A DNA stretch of 64,000 bases from positions 3,606,929 through 3,670,928 of the forward strand of contig JANVCC010000261.1 in the NCBI GenBank assembly GCA_025345505.1, read 5' to 3'. Origin of the DNA: Todiramphus chloris collaris (taxonomy: Eukaryota > Chordata > Aves > Coraciiformes > Alcedinidae). The notes beneath the pieces are model-generated. The model did no database searches. It was not told the DNA's origin and was given only the letters and a program-made list of their open reading frames with translations. A program made the translations under genes and the position numbers. The first letter of the stretch is position 1, and each line of letters opens with the position of its first letter. Positions 27,901 to 42,900 of this stretch are shown here, piece after piece.

Positions 27901-30900
27901 ACACAAGTGTACACAAATACACACAAACATCATAGAGATATTAAACACACCATGCTAGCACTGATTCACAACTTTCATCTCTCATCATTGTGCACATCAT
28001 GAGCTGTTTAACCATTCTTCACATTCCTAACACATACTGTATCATTCCAATAACTTCAAAACATTGCCAGCTAAGAACAATACAGAGATTCAGCATGAGC
28101 TCTGCTTCTATTAAAAATAAGTGTGGTTACAGAGCACAGCATTTAATGCTGAAATAACTTAGTGGTATTATCAAGGTTCTGCCATTATCCACCTCTGAGT
28201 ATTATCCTACTATGCAGTGTAACAAGACATGCGTTCTCTTCTTGCGTTACCATGATTTAATGGCCAAACATTTGACTTGCTACAGTTTCCTGGCAGTAAT
28301 AATTTGGAAATAAAAGCCACAAAATGATTAACTTTTATTAAACATCTTAACTCTCTAAATACCTTCCTATTTCTCTCCTTAAAATTAATGCCTTACAAGA
28401 AATTTTCTTTTGTAAAATAACATTAAAGATGCTTTAGAAAATACTCCAAATATAAATTCTGTGCTTTTTCAGAGAACAATTCTGAGGAAGAGAGACACCA
28501 TAATGACATGAAGAGAGAAATAAAAAACCAACAGGGTTTTTTTAACACATCCTGAGGATTCTCAAGACTTAACACGCCTTGCTTTAGGTGTAAAAAAAAC
28601 AATGTATGCATCGGACACCCACCTCTTTGTTCTTTGGAAATCTTAGAAATGACCACTGGAATATTATGTTCTGCTCCACCCTGAAAACAGAATAAATGGC
28701 AATTTCATTAGTTGCTGGAAATATCTTTATGCTTAAAATTGTATTTTATCCTTTCCCTAACTGTCATTTTCAGAAAGACAGAAAATAACTCTGATTCTTC
28801 CTTTCCTTTTTTCTTTTTTTTTTTTTTAAATACATATTTGATTGGGATGAATTCCTTACTGCCTCTGAAAGAAGTTCTTAGTTGTCATCGTCAGCTCAGG
28901 AAGTGACCTGAATGTTGTTCAAAACTCTACAAGACTTGAAGAAAAAGAACATCAGTTTCTGTGAATTCTGGAGAGGTTAATATATGGAATTGTGTCCTGC
29001 AAAAGCAAAACGGCCATCAGATTACAATGGCAGCCATGCTATGACCACTTGGTTTTCATGCTGGCAAGAAACAGGTAAACAGAAGCCCAAGAAAAGAAAG
29101 TTTGGAGTTTTCATCTAAAAAGCAGCCTTTATTTGTTTCTGCCTCTGTCACACAAGCACAAAGAGTGAGCAAAGCAATGGGGTAAGTAAAAAGGAACAGA
29201 GAAAGAAATATTAAGAAATGGAACAGTAGGTGTTCAATAAATGGGGGAAATAAAGGAAAGCTGGATGGAAATTCAGCAGTTTGATAACAATTCAATGCTG
29301 TAGCTTCATTCAATTTATCCTGCTGGGACTGGAAATGTTCATGGTGCTTAAAAATAAAGTACTAACAAGAAACCCTGAATAAAATGGAAACTCAAAGGAA
29401 GAAAAAGGCAAATATACACAGAGAGACAATTATTTTTTCCTCTATAGAGAGCATCAAAGTGTAAGCCTGAATGCAACCTGTACAAATTCAGATCATCAAA
29501 AATGACAGTCTGCCACACTGTTAAGTTGCTTAGGAATCCTGGTTAAGGGTTTGCTTACTCTTCTCTGCAGCAGACAGATTTTTCTTTGGAAACAACATCT
29601 TTCTTAGCTCTAGGTATCCAGTGTCGAGGTATTGAAAGGACTGATATGGTGATTTTCATGGTGTAATGAACAGATACCCATTCTCCACGCAATAACCAAT
29701 TGTTTGAACCTGAACAGACTCCTGCACTCACCAGCTATTTCTGCTATGGAATAAAGATTAATTTCCTGTGAAACTGTAGAATTTTAAATAGGATTAAAGT
29801 TCCTTTTGCTAGTGGCTATCAATGCAAGGGGTTCTAAAAACACTGAGTTAATATTTGTAGCACGGACTGAATATTCACTCGACAAAGACCATGAGGCTAT
29901 CTTCATCTCAGTCACGCTTAAAAATGTATTCAGATTAAATAAATTATAGCATTGTAACTTGTTGAACATCATTCAAAGGTTCTCACCAGAGGAACAGCAA
30001 CAGTAAAACTTGGCTTCACTTAATTAGTTCAAGCTCTCTAATTTTAAAAAGACTTAACCTACAACCCTCTAGATTCTTCCTTAGCCACATGCACAATTAA
30101 TTGCTTCCAAATTTTCCAAACAGAGAAAATAATTGTGTCAGTTCCCTTCCTAAGCCTCCCATGTTATGCAGAGATTGCACTGTCCCGGATACTTGAGGCT
30201 CAGTGAAGGAGTGTAAGTTTTAAAGGTCATCATAGCTAATATAGGCCTTTTTTCTCAGTAAAATAGCCTCCCTCCCTCCTTAGACTCAGCTCTCCAGTAA
30301 AGAGGGAAATTACTGTTATTACCACGCCAGCCTGCAATGCACACAAAATGATTATTCCTCTCTCACTCACACTTAAGTCCATTTACACTGTGGATTTGAA
30401 GGAGCATTCAGTAATGTGCTACTGAGGAAAATTATCTCCTCTCACTGCATCCCAGTCTGGCCAGTACAAAGGATTCCTTTTAAATCAGTCATAGGAGGTG
30501 TTGCCTGCCATTCTAACAGAAAATCAAAACTGGAAAGAGAAAATAGTTTACTACATATCTATACCCAGTTATCATTAGCAATTTGCAGCAAGGTAGAAAA
30601 GCTATAAATATTCTGCAGCATCTTGAATACCACTTCAGATTAACACTGCAGCCTTGCTTCCTGCATCCTCCATATGTGGTTCTTTCTCCTACAGATCAAA
30701 AAGTGTATGAATGTCTAAATTCTGGGTTCACAGGTTTAGGAGATATTCTACTGAAGAAACCTCTGGGAAGAGAGGCCACTTTTCCACTCTTTTAATGTAT
30801 TCTTCCCTGTAGGGTGGGCATGGAGTTCTTATAACCTCAGACCAGAGGAGGGAAGACAAAAAGGTGAAGTGATGGTGCTGAAGCCTGCTCAGATCTCTGT

Positions 30901-33900
30901 CAGAGTCATGCAAATTTTGTAATTTTTCCTTAAGAACACCTTAAGAACAAGCCTGGAATACAGGTACAGAGGAAGCTGAAGGACAGGCAGCTGTTTGAAG
31001 CCCACTGTCCCAGATGTTTGGCATTACTGGTGGGAGGTCACCCACACCTCCTTTCAAAGTGTTGCACGATACAGTTCTAAAGATTTTTTTTTTCTTGTCC
31101 CAGCTTTTATGTATGAAAGGCTTTTTTTTCCTGAAGATTTAGTCAGATGAAAAATAAGGCAATTGAAACTATTAAGTTTTATTGACAAATGCTGGTTTTG
31201 AGTTTGGCTCCAAGCATAATAAAAAAATTACTGCTTTGTTTTTCTAGAGCACTCTCAGTCTAGAAAATATCAGACCAATTGTTGGACTTGAGCATCCTCA
31301 GACTTAGATAATGTTACACATTTTTATTTCATACTAAAAGGCAACATTTATTCCGCTAGTGAAAACAGGCCTGTTTGTTTTAGCTTTAAGGTCTAGATGC
31401 ACAATATGGCTCACGTCTATGAGGATAAACTATCTTCCTAAAGGAAAAAGAGTGACTTTATACAGGTTGCTTACTGGAAGAAATCCAAGTAAAGCTCTGA
31501 ACTGCATTCACAGACTGTCTTAGAGAATTCCTGTGCCAGGAATCGTGCTAGCTATTAAACAATAAGGACAATAATGTGCCAATATTAATTAGCAATTTTA
31601 AACTTTTCTTTTCAATAGAATAGCATAGCTTCAACCAAGATGCTGCTTCCAAAATGCTTTCAACACCAGCTTCCGCAGGTACAAAAGCCTTTAAAGATGA
31701 AAAGATAATTTTTTAAACTAAAAGCTAGATGATTCATCTATTAATTAATGCTTTCTAGACGTTTTAGTTTATTTTTTCATTGTTTCAATTTGAAACAGAG
31801 AAAATACATTAATAAAAAAATATCACAGAATGAATGAAGAGAATCATGTATGTAGGTACGCAAGTGTGAGCAGGTCAGATGCAGAAGCTCACTTGAGAGA
31901 TTTCTTTTGATCAAGTGGAATTTTTCCAAGTTAACCCAAATCTCAGCCAAACTGCAATGCAGTTCATCATTTAAAAAGAATTATTAAAACAGAGGCAGGG
32001 AAATGGCATTGCACAGAATCCCGCTAGCCAGGAGTCAGATTGTAACTGCAAACTTTAGTTTATGTAATGAACTATCAATTCTATTGCTGCATGAACACTA
32101 CACTCCAATTATTGAGAAACACGATGTTCTCTCAGAAGTCATACACTTAGCATCTTCTTCTGTCAAATCTCTGTCTCTCAAACTTGTCATAGATGTGATA
32201 GATGACTGAAATACTACACTACACTTACCAATTTCTACATCTAACTCCACGGTTATTCTTTTACACACAGGTTTATTACTGTGAGTTCTAAAGGGGCTTC
32301 ATAAATAACAACACAGTCCCTTCCCAGGAGTGAAAAGCAGATTAGTTCTGCTTCAGATTCAATCACACTTTTATCATTAACTTCAGTAAAATGAAGTACA
32401 GCCAAACAGAAAATGGGGTTTTTTGTTTTTTTAAACCTTCAAAGAGTGAATTATAAGCAATTTTCTAAAGGACTTAAGTTTGGATCTTGTGTAAAAAAAA
32501 AAATCAATCTCACAAGAAGGTTTTTTTAAGGAGTTAGCTGAATCACTGATTTTTACAAATACAGTTGGAGAACCCAGGTTATAACACAGAAGAACAGAGT
32601 TCCCCTCACAGACAAGTCACCAAAACATAACTAGACAGTTTATTTTTGCAATTATTAATATTTTCACTTTTTGCTTTTCAGGAAAACAAAAAATACCTCC
32701 GAGGTTCCAGAATACTTAAGGTGGGATAAGGCACTTCTAAAATTTATGCAAAAGAAAGTTAAAAGGTGACTTGATCATTTGAGATTTCTGATAGCAAATG
32801 AGTGGTTAAGTTAGCAGAAAAAAAGGCATGAGAGAATCAAAAGCCAAAACTAGAGAAATTCATATCTGAGCACAAGCAAATATTTTAAAGTGAGGATCAT
32901 TAATCACTGTACTGCTATAACACATCCCCAGATACACACCACTGCCACAATGGAAGTCCTCAGATAACCCTCATCTTTAAATAATCTGAGAGTTGCAAGA
33001 CAACAGGAACTATTGTAGTTGGGGTGGGGTGTGGGAGCGTTACTGGAACAAGGAGGAAAGGCCTCAGACCTCACTACTACAGCGTGGCTGCTAGGACTCT
33101 ACTTCAAGGCGCTACTACAAAATATTTACTTTTCTATTTAGAATTACTAATATATAGAAGTCCTTTATTAAGGTTTGTGAATCTTCCAAAATAAAACGAC
33201 AAACCACCACACATCTGCATGAGTACCATGATTGAATAGTACCTTTTAAAACAAAAAAGCTGGCATTTTTCAGAGTATGTGGAACCGATGCTGACAATTC
33301 ATAGCATACCTAAAAACTTCATTTCGGACAGTTCTCATAAAGTTTGCCTACAAAGCTACAAAAAAAAATTAAGTTCAAAGTTGTTTCTTGCTACTAGCTT
33401 AAAATGATACTAGCACAATATATTAATTATTTGTTTTAGATTGTGTTGGCTATCCAACTGCTTATCAATCTGGCTTTTTGAGAATGAAGGACTAGTAATA
33501 AAGGGATCCAGCAAAACAGGTCCCATGTTCATCCATTTTAAAAACAAATAACTTTAAAAAAACAACCCATACTGCCTGATTAACTTTGACAGAATATCCC
33601 ATCAGCATTGTCACGATCTAATCTACACCATCCAACTAAGTTTGAGTTTCCTTTGTTGAAAGGGATCTCTTTTCTATTTCATGACATCTGTTGAAGGGAT
33701 TCCATCACCTTATCGTTAGCTATTCCAAAAATTAAGAAGAAATCATCTATTCATGCCTGAATGTATGTAGCTTCACCTTTCCAATACTTTGATTAAAATT
33801 ATTCTGTTGTGGTTAAATAAAAGAATTTAATGCCTTTATTTGTAAATTCTCTTGCAATTGCTTCTAATACACTTGATACAGTTTTTAATTGATATTTTTT

Positions 33901-36900
33901 CTATTGAAACAGGTTCCTATGAAAAAAAAACTAAAAATAAAATCCCTTCTAGGCTGAATTCACAATCTGGTTTGGCATTTTTAAATAGTTCTCTAGCTTC
34001 CAAGAATTTTCTTCAGAACAATGAATATCTTGCTCCAAAAATTTAAGAATAACTTGCCATTGTGCATTCACTATTTAATTTATATTTCTCATTCTTATTT
34101 TATTTTATACAATGTATCTGATAATTAGATAATGTAATCTTGAGCTTTTCAGCAATTTTAATTCTAAAAGATAACCCATTGCAATGTATAACTAAAAAAA
34201 TTAAAAAGTCAATTTGAGTGACTCTTGATGAGATTACCTCTCCAAACATCCAAAGTCCTTACTGTAACTATTTCTTAGTATCAGCTAAATAAAACCTCAT
34301 TCACCCATATACTTGATTTTATGCTGACACACATTACTTCTTCATTATTCAGTGAACTGTAACCTATAATGATATTGAAGGCAAGTAACTTGCGCGCTGT
34401 TGACTAAATTAATGAGAAACTTTGGCCACAAAATAGCAATTAGTTTTCCTTGAATAGAGGTGTTCAGTGGGTCAACAAGATAACAGCAAGTGTACCAAGA
34501 CATATTTTAAGAAGTAGTATTTCTATTCAGCAATATTCTTATCAATGACAATGCAAATGCACATTAATCCCTCTTCCGAGTCGCTTTGCGTAAGGTCAGT
34601 ACTAGCAGATGTTCACAGGAAAGTCTATACTTTCACTTTATATGCATAATTTAAGCCTCTCTGCATTCATGTGAATTACACTTCACTTTTTCCATTGCTA
34701 TCTTGAGACGGAGGAATGCTGTGTTCAGAAGATAAAATTAATGTTGTGTTGTCTACAATTAAATTCAAAGGTAAGGTTTTCAAAATCACAAATTATTATG
34801 ACAAAAATGATTAACCCTTCCTCCTTCTCCTCATCCCTCCCTGCAAAAGGATCACCTATACTTACATATGTTCTTAAATCTTACTGAAGAAAGGAAAAAT
34901 AGGATAATGTGATAAATTGCTGCTTCTGCTTGATTTACAGCAAAATAAACAATATGAGGAAGCAACATAACACTTTCTGTCCTACCAATGAATTGCAGTG
35001 AACTAATGTGATACCCTTTGCAGGAGAATTGATGATGAATTTATTGGCTGGTCGTGTGCCTGCCACGGTATTTTAGCACTCATTAATAACTGCTTAAATT
35101 AGAGTGCTATTGAACAAAAGAACAGTCTGTGTAGCTGCAAACACTTTCCAACTCTCCGATCAAACCTTATTACAGAATTGGTCAGCTTGAATCTTAAGAG
35201 AATGATCTTTCCATTGCCTTCCATTCCACAGGGCAGTGTAGCTGCTGGTTGCCTACTTTGACAGTATCTAGCATCCTAGAGTAGTTTTTCCTCTCTTGTT
35301 TCTAAGCCTTTAAAATATATTTTGTCCTGATTAAAAGTAACATTAACCATATCTAAAGACACTTTTTGTGTACTGTGAAATAATAGACCAAAAAATAATC
35401 CTACCTTTATACTTAATCCAAATCCTCCCACAGTCTGTCTTCTAATTGTTACTGTTCTTTCCTGGAAAAGAAAGAAATTAAGTTTTGTTAGATTTAATGT
35501 TTTCTGTCATAACATCTATGTTCATACTTCAGTACATTGTTTCTGTGCTGTCATCCTACATCATCTTTTCTTGTTTTAATAAACTTGTGAGCTCCTGAAT
35601 GCAAAAAAAAACATGACACTTATGCTGCAGAAGAGAAAGACAGTCTGGAAGAAAAGCAGAGGTCCTGTCTCAGACAAAACTTCCTTTGTTCAATTTATAC
35701 CATAACAACAAGCACCACAATGCAATAAGAACAGAACTGTAGAATTTAACAGTGCACAACACATGTGTTTCAGAGGTCTTAGCCTCAGCCAGTCCTAAAC
35801 TGGCCCTATATGCAGATTGAACACTACATGCTGAAGTACATAAGCTGCATTGATGCAGCACATTTTCTGATTTAGTTTCATCAAAAAGGAATACAGCTTT
35901 TGTGTTCCAAGTCACTCGGTGATGTGAACCAAAGCATAAGCGCACAATCCAGAAATTAATTTCAAAGCACAGTACTGATCCAAATTAAAAATGTAATACA
36001 ACCGTATCCACTTTTGATGTCAGAGCTTGGGTTTAAAAATCACAACCAATAATTTAACGGCTGTTGTTACAGACAGAATTATTTAAAGCAGCCCATTTTT
36101 TTGTCCTTTTATTGCTCATCCTAAAATTTGTTCTATAAAACTGTAGGCCAGTATGTGCCTTAAGCATGAACATTTACAAGAAAGATCTTGGTTTGTTTGT
36201 TTTGTTCGTTGGGTTTTTTTTTTCCCCCTAGTCTCTCTTGGTGACTTTATTCACAAAAATCATTTAGAATTAGTCAATTTGCTTAGTAGTAAGTAAAATA
36301 AATCTTAGTAGCAGATATACCATATGTCCAGATACAAATATATAGAATATATAGGTTTTTTTAATGCCCTCTACATGTGGTCTAGTTCTTATTTCATTAT
36401 ACATATTGCATACCATAAGTCTGAATATATATTTTATCTATATATGTTCCTCTATTTCAGCACAATCAGCATAGCTTGACAGGGTCAGTCAGGTTTGAGT
36501 AAGTGTCTCATCAGAAATATATCAGTAACAGAAAGGATGAAATATCTATAGAGCTATTTTTCCCTCCTTACAGAAAAAAAGAGAAAGGATGCAGAGCTAC
36601 CACATAAGAGTTCTAGAAAACTGATGTTGCTGAATTCAGGGGAAAATCTGGCTTCTTTCTTTCTTTTTCTCATTTGTGACAAATAGGAATTTTGTAACTG
36701 CAGAAAAAGCCAGCATAAAATAATAATGGCAAGACTTTAAATGCTTACTCTAAAAAAAAAAAAAGAGGCATCTAATTTTACTGTTAAACAGCCAAGTGTT
36801 TCTATCAATATATTTTTTTTAAATGGATGAAAAAATATACTCTTAGCTTGGTAATAGAGGAATATATGGCTACACCATTTTATCCATGTGCTTCTGCACC

Positions 36901-39900
36901 ACCCAGAGGGACCAGGAGAGCCTTCTCAGCCCTCAACTCACAGCTTCTAGGAAGGAACTTACACAATGAAGTTCCCAGAAACTGGGTTCAGTCCACTAAG
37001 TTAATTCACTCCAGGCCACAAACTGTACTTCAAAGGTGGTTTGAGCTGCAGGTAATGTTGCAGATAATATATTCAGGATAAACCAATAAAAGCCACAGTT
37101 GGATGCGTGACCTAAGCTGAGTTTACAAACACAAATATGAAACACTCAGCTGTGGCTCCACCAGAGCTGTATTTTGCTTGCTAACTCCATCTCTTTTCCA
37201 GCTCCGGCTTGTGTGGAACAGCTGCTTAAGAACAGAAGCTTGATTTCTACACTCTACTTAATACACTCCAGTTTTCTTGTTATACATGCTCAAATCATAT
37301 ACAACATTTGTGTTATGTAAGAAAATGTTTGAAAATAGCAACCTTTTACTAAACTAGTTCAAAGTATTACATTAACCATGAATAGAATAAAGAATATCGT
37401 AGTTTACAATTATATTTCAAATGAAGTAGTATGCTCAGTGAAAAACATAAATCTTCATTGAAATCTGTCACTCATGGTATGTCAGTAGTCACTTCCAAGT
37501 TTAAGTAGTGGCATTCAAATATATTCTAAGCAGGAACTTTGTTGTTGCCTTCCTTAGCAAACACACACACACAAATACAAGAGACAATAAAGTACTTTCT
37601 GGTTTTCACTCCAGCAGAATCAAGTCAATCTTGAAAGCACCTGATTTGGGGTCTTCTGTGAGTTTACCAGTGCTATCTGACAGGAAAACAGGAACATTTT
37701 ACATCTTACTTTCTAAAAGAAAGCAATGAATGCTTCAGAAATATTTTGTTAGCATTACTAGCGCGTTACTAAATAGACAAAACTGTGGAACAGTAATCAA
37801 AAGGGACAGAAACATTTCAAACAAGTGCAATTTTCCATCTCAATATATTTTCTCAGACATTTTGTCTGGTATTTTTTCTAGTTACTTTTCTATCTCCACT
37901 GACAGTAGATATTAAATATTTCAGGTCTGTAATGTTACTGTACTGAATTGAACTTTAAAAATGTACTGCAAACTAGATCCACTCCACTAATGTGTTATAT
38001 ATAATGATGGTATCACACTGTATATAACCTAGGCTAACATACTTCTCAGTCTTACCATAGAGCAATACTACTTCAGTGTATGTTAAATGTAAAGACTTAG
38101 ATATTCTTCACACCATACACACAAATAATCAATGAGCTTCAAAAATACAAATCAGAATTACAAACCACTTACATATTTCATTAGCAAACCATCAATAATC
38201 TTTTGGTCTGTGATTGTAAACCTCACATAAATAATATAGCGAAACAGCTTTTTCAGACCTGTCAGAAGCATCACACATTTCATACATTAGAATTTTGGCT
38301 TAGGATCAGACCCCAGCTCTGATCAGCCTCTCTTTTTTTTTTAACCATAAGGTTGGGAGAAGAATGCTAGGATTGATCTAATCACAGTTAATCCGCCTAA
38401 AACTGAGTCATTCACCAAGATGAGAATTTTTCCCGTAAAGAAAAATAAATACATTCAATCCAGGTGAGTCAAAACAGATGCCCAAGTTAGGTGATAATAA
38501 TCATCATCTATGTCCTTGATTGAGTATAGAGCCAGGACATGAGATTCAACTTTGGAAAGATGAATCCCTCCCTTTAAAGCTGCAAAGTAACTTGAACAAA
38601 TATTTTGATGGCATATACCAGCTTTTGTTTTGTCAGAAAAGCTTTTCATTGGAATAAGTTTTTCTTTGTGACTTGTATGAGACTTTTTGTATGTGACTTG
38701 CAAAAAACCCAAATGAAGCTTCATTTTCAGTTTCATCTTCAACCAATGTGAACTGAATAAATAAACCTTGTCTAAAAACCACTAGATTTTAATGTAAAAT
38801 TTTATTTTTAATATAAAGATTAATACAGTAGTTTGACCAGCAAACTGAAGCAAATTATTGTGTTCTGATGCCTTTAATTAGCATTTCAAATGAACAATAA
38901 TAAATGTTTTCTACTGTCTAACAGCTTTAAGTTCTTAAAATACTTTACAACTATCAATGAATAAAATATGGCAATGTATTTGGTACCACTGAAGTGCTCT
39001 AAGTATCCTCACTGACCATTTATGCTGTTCCAGGTTCTAGACAGTGCTGCTCCATTGATTCCAATTATCTGTTTAAAATAAAATCTAACTAAAAATCTAT
39101 GTCATCTGTACATTTGTCTATCAATATTTTAGTTACACTTTCCTCTCTATTTGCACTGGGTAGTATCCTGTAATTGAATTTTAATGGTTTTGAAAATTCC
39201 AAAAGCAACTCCATTTCCAAGTTTACAAAATAAAACTCAATTCTGATTAAAAGCTACTTAGTTCAATGACAAGACTACACAAAACGTCCCGTGAGCTTGT
39301 AATTCCATTATCACAGTTGTTATCTACACTACACCAAACAAAGTTAGAGCTCCTAGGATCCTTAAATGGAAGATTCAGAGCAGTGTTTTAGAAGCTGCTT
39401 CCTGGAAGAGAACAAAAGTAGTTATCATTTTATTGAAAAATTCAAAGCTGCTGCCAAGCTGTCAGCATCTTCCATGCCTCTAACTCAGAAAATTCCTCAT
39501 CCACACATATGTTCATTGACTGGAAAGGAGAGCTAAGAGTTTTGCCAAAAAAAATTCTTCTTCAGAGCTATGCAGTGAAACAGAAGCAATGCTTTTTAGG
39601 CTTTGATTAAAGAGGTATTATACATTCTCCTTAAAAACCCTATGATCTTCTTAAGATCACGTATATGATCTTAAATGCGATTAGAAGTGAAGAATGACCA
39701 TGTGAGCACACAGCAACAGCAAATAGCTAGGAAAGAAAACAACAGAATCTTATGTAATAATTAACTACTTACATTTAGTCAAGAGTTAATGTTACTTTTA
39801 ACAGCTAAAACTTAGGGCACTGTAAAGTTTAAAATATTTTATACTAACTGGTATGTGAGGTAAAAGTAAGCATATAATTGCTTAACTGACTCTTAACAAA

Positions 39901-42900
39901 GACAACTAATTAGTAATACTTTAAAATTATTTATTCTGTGAAATACAAACCTGTAATCTAATGTGATTTAATAACATCTTTATGAAAGTAGTCAAATAAC
40001 AGCTGAATAAAAGGACAAAGAAACTTCAAAACTTTTCAGAAAACTGAGTTAACAGCATGGGAAACTTAAATATTCCATTACTCAACCTTTTTACTTGACT
40101 ATTTATATTACATTTTCAGTTTGGGATGCTGGTATGTCTGGTTATTCATCTCACAAAAGTAAAGGTATGAAGAATTATTTTGTCTAGGTCCAGACAGAAA
40201 ACAAAACATCTCTTCACAGTGGATAGATGGTGGAAAAAGCTGAATGGGTTCAGAACAAAGCAGGAGGTGAGGAAAGAGGAACAGACAAGGAGAGGAATCT
40301 ACAAAAGCACAGTGATATGGGAAAATGTAGAGGAGAAAAAGAAGGAAAATGTTAGAATATATATTTTTTACATGCAATAGTGAAATATAAAGCTATAATA
40401 AATACATTGACAGCAACTTCAGAGATCAACCTGTTAACATTCAATGCCATAATATCTTCAAGGCCATGCTCTCATGTAGCTTATCAGCTATTAGTAATCC
40501 CACTACGTATTGAGGTAAGAAAATGTCATGAGAAATATTTTTTTCATTGAATTGTTTCATATATTTTCAAGAAGGGAGATTTCATATCCTCTTTTTGGTA
40601 ATGCCTTGCTCTTTCTTACTAGCATGTCTTTGGATTGATACGAGCATTCAACCTACACCCATTTTGAGTGTAAAGGACACAAGACAAAGTTCAGTCACAT
40701 TTCCAGTTTGAATTAATAGTGTTAACAAGGTTTGCCAGCAGAATTGCTCATCAGCTAACGACTTCTTTCTTGTGACATTCGAAGCTTGTCTCCTTATTTC
40801 AGCTCCTCATTCAGCAGGAGAAGTTTGGCAGCGAGGGATGGCAGCGGAATGCCCAGTCCATTGGAAAGCCCCCTTCCTCTGCAGCCCTACTGGAGACTGA
40901 GGGTGGTAAATGCAGCTGTGTGGTGAAGAGTGTTAACTGAAGACTGAAATGAGCAAGAGCACTTCACCCTTCACTTGTTCTTCAAAATGTTCCTAGTTCT
41001 ACAGCATATGCCTAAAAGCAGAAACATTCACCTAAATAGCTACTCATAAAATTCTACTAGGATCAATTCATTTCAGAAGCACTGCATTTCTTAATATAGA
41101 AATAAAAGAGAAAAAAACCCCACAAACTCAAAGTCAGTATAGATCTGAATTCCTACAAGGCTTGGTAATGAACTCTGGGAGAAGTTCTGGGGTAGCTCCA
41201 GTTTCCAGCTGCTGCTTCACATCATACACTGCCACCGATCAATGCTTTGGGCTCTCCAAGTATTCTGGTTTGCAATTTTTATTTATTTATTTAGTGGTGG
41301 GGAGTACAAGCAACAGCTATTCTGCTCTTTCAGATTTGGCTTTACGAACATTAGTGCTGTGTTTGAACCTCAGTAGCTTGCTATGATGTTTAAGTAGCTG
41401 CAGAAAAATAAGCTGGCTTAGGTTGTCCCTAAACAATCGTATTTACATCGATCATTTCTAGGTTGTCACTCAACAGCCATCCAGACTGGCAGGGAAAAAA
41501 ACAAGAGTTACCACCTGATAGATACTTGACGATTTCTGTGGAAAAATGGATTCACTCCACTGAATAGCTGACAGATACCAACACGATTAAAAACAAAACA
41601 AAACAAAAAGCAGCAACAAAAAAAAAAAATCCACATTCTTACTGGTAGCTTTCTGAAGGCAACAAGAATGGAAAATGCTTGAAAGCTGACCTATCTGTTC
41701 ACATATTTGCAATTCTCTCCAGGACAGGCAGTTTCACTTTGGCACTATTCATACTACTTAATCACAGGTCAGAATCAAAATAGTAAATAAATACAGCAAT
41801 AAATACACTAGAAAAAAAATAAATCAAAACCATGTATTTACTATTTTGAGATTTCCACTTTTTTCTTAGTTTATTTTTCTACTCATTGCTAATGTCAATT
41901 TAACTTGTTTTACCTAGACCAAAATGTATATGAAAAGAAGATTTTAAACTCTCAAAAGAGAATGAGTCAATGCAATAGTCAAAATTCATTCTCAGAAAGT
42001 CTCCAAAACTCTGAAATGTGCAAGCAAGGGAAATGTAATAACTTCAACTGACTGCTCAGGCAAGTCACAGTTAGGAGATATGTTCTGAATTTAAACTTAT
42101 GTTCTGAATTTAAACTTATACTTAAAAAAAAATGTTTATCATTTAAAATAAATACTAAAAAAAAAAAAGTTTACAAGCTCAAGAACTGCAATGCAACTGT
42201 TGGGTTAGGTTTTGGCATTCTTTTCTACCGTATGTGCTTTGTATAGAGTTATAATTCTTTCAACACGGTTGACTACACAATAGCAAAAGGAGAAATTTAA
42301 AAGTGAGATATAATATGTTCTTATCTTTACAAGGAAAAGAATGATTGTGTGATTAGTAATGCGAGAAATCAGGTCTGGCTACAGCTCAACAATTTAAGTC
42401 AGTGTCACTTTCTGCCCTTAGAAAAGGTGTTTATTGAAGAAGGTTTTTTTCTCTATCAAAAAAACCCAATTGCATCCATATGTTACATTCAGATACATTT
42501 GTATCAAACTCAGTTAAATCCTTGGACTAATGCCATACTACCCAGGGAGCTCCTGCTTTATAAATTCACAAAAATGGGTGCTCACTTTTTATTAGTATTG
42601 AATTATGAATGGTCTTTACATCAATCTCCCCAAAAGATCTTTAACTTTTTCTTAAAAATGCTGAAATAAATTATTAATGTTTAATTAAATAATACATTAC
42701 TACACAGCAGCATAGAATTACATTACTCCAAAGGAAGGAGAGCCATCTGTATGTTATCATCAGATGAGTTAGCAGTTTTTTTGAAAATCTGTGACTCCAA
42801 CAGAACCTTTAGGAAAATTTTGTAACAATCCAAACTGTCCTGGTAGCTGAACTTTGCAATTTGCCAGCTGCTCACAGTTTATTTTCAGTCTTTTAGAAGT

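Noticed and set aside
42349-42669. 106-codon + frame
   Set aside because: AT-rich chance frame without a domain, start context or neighbouring exon signals.
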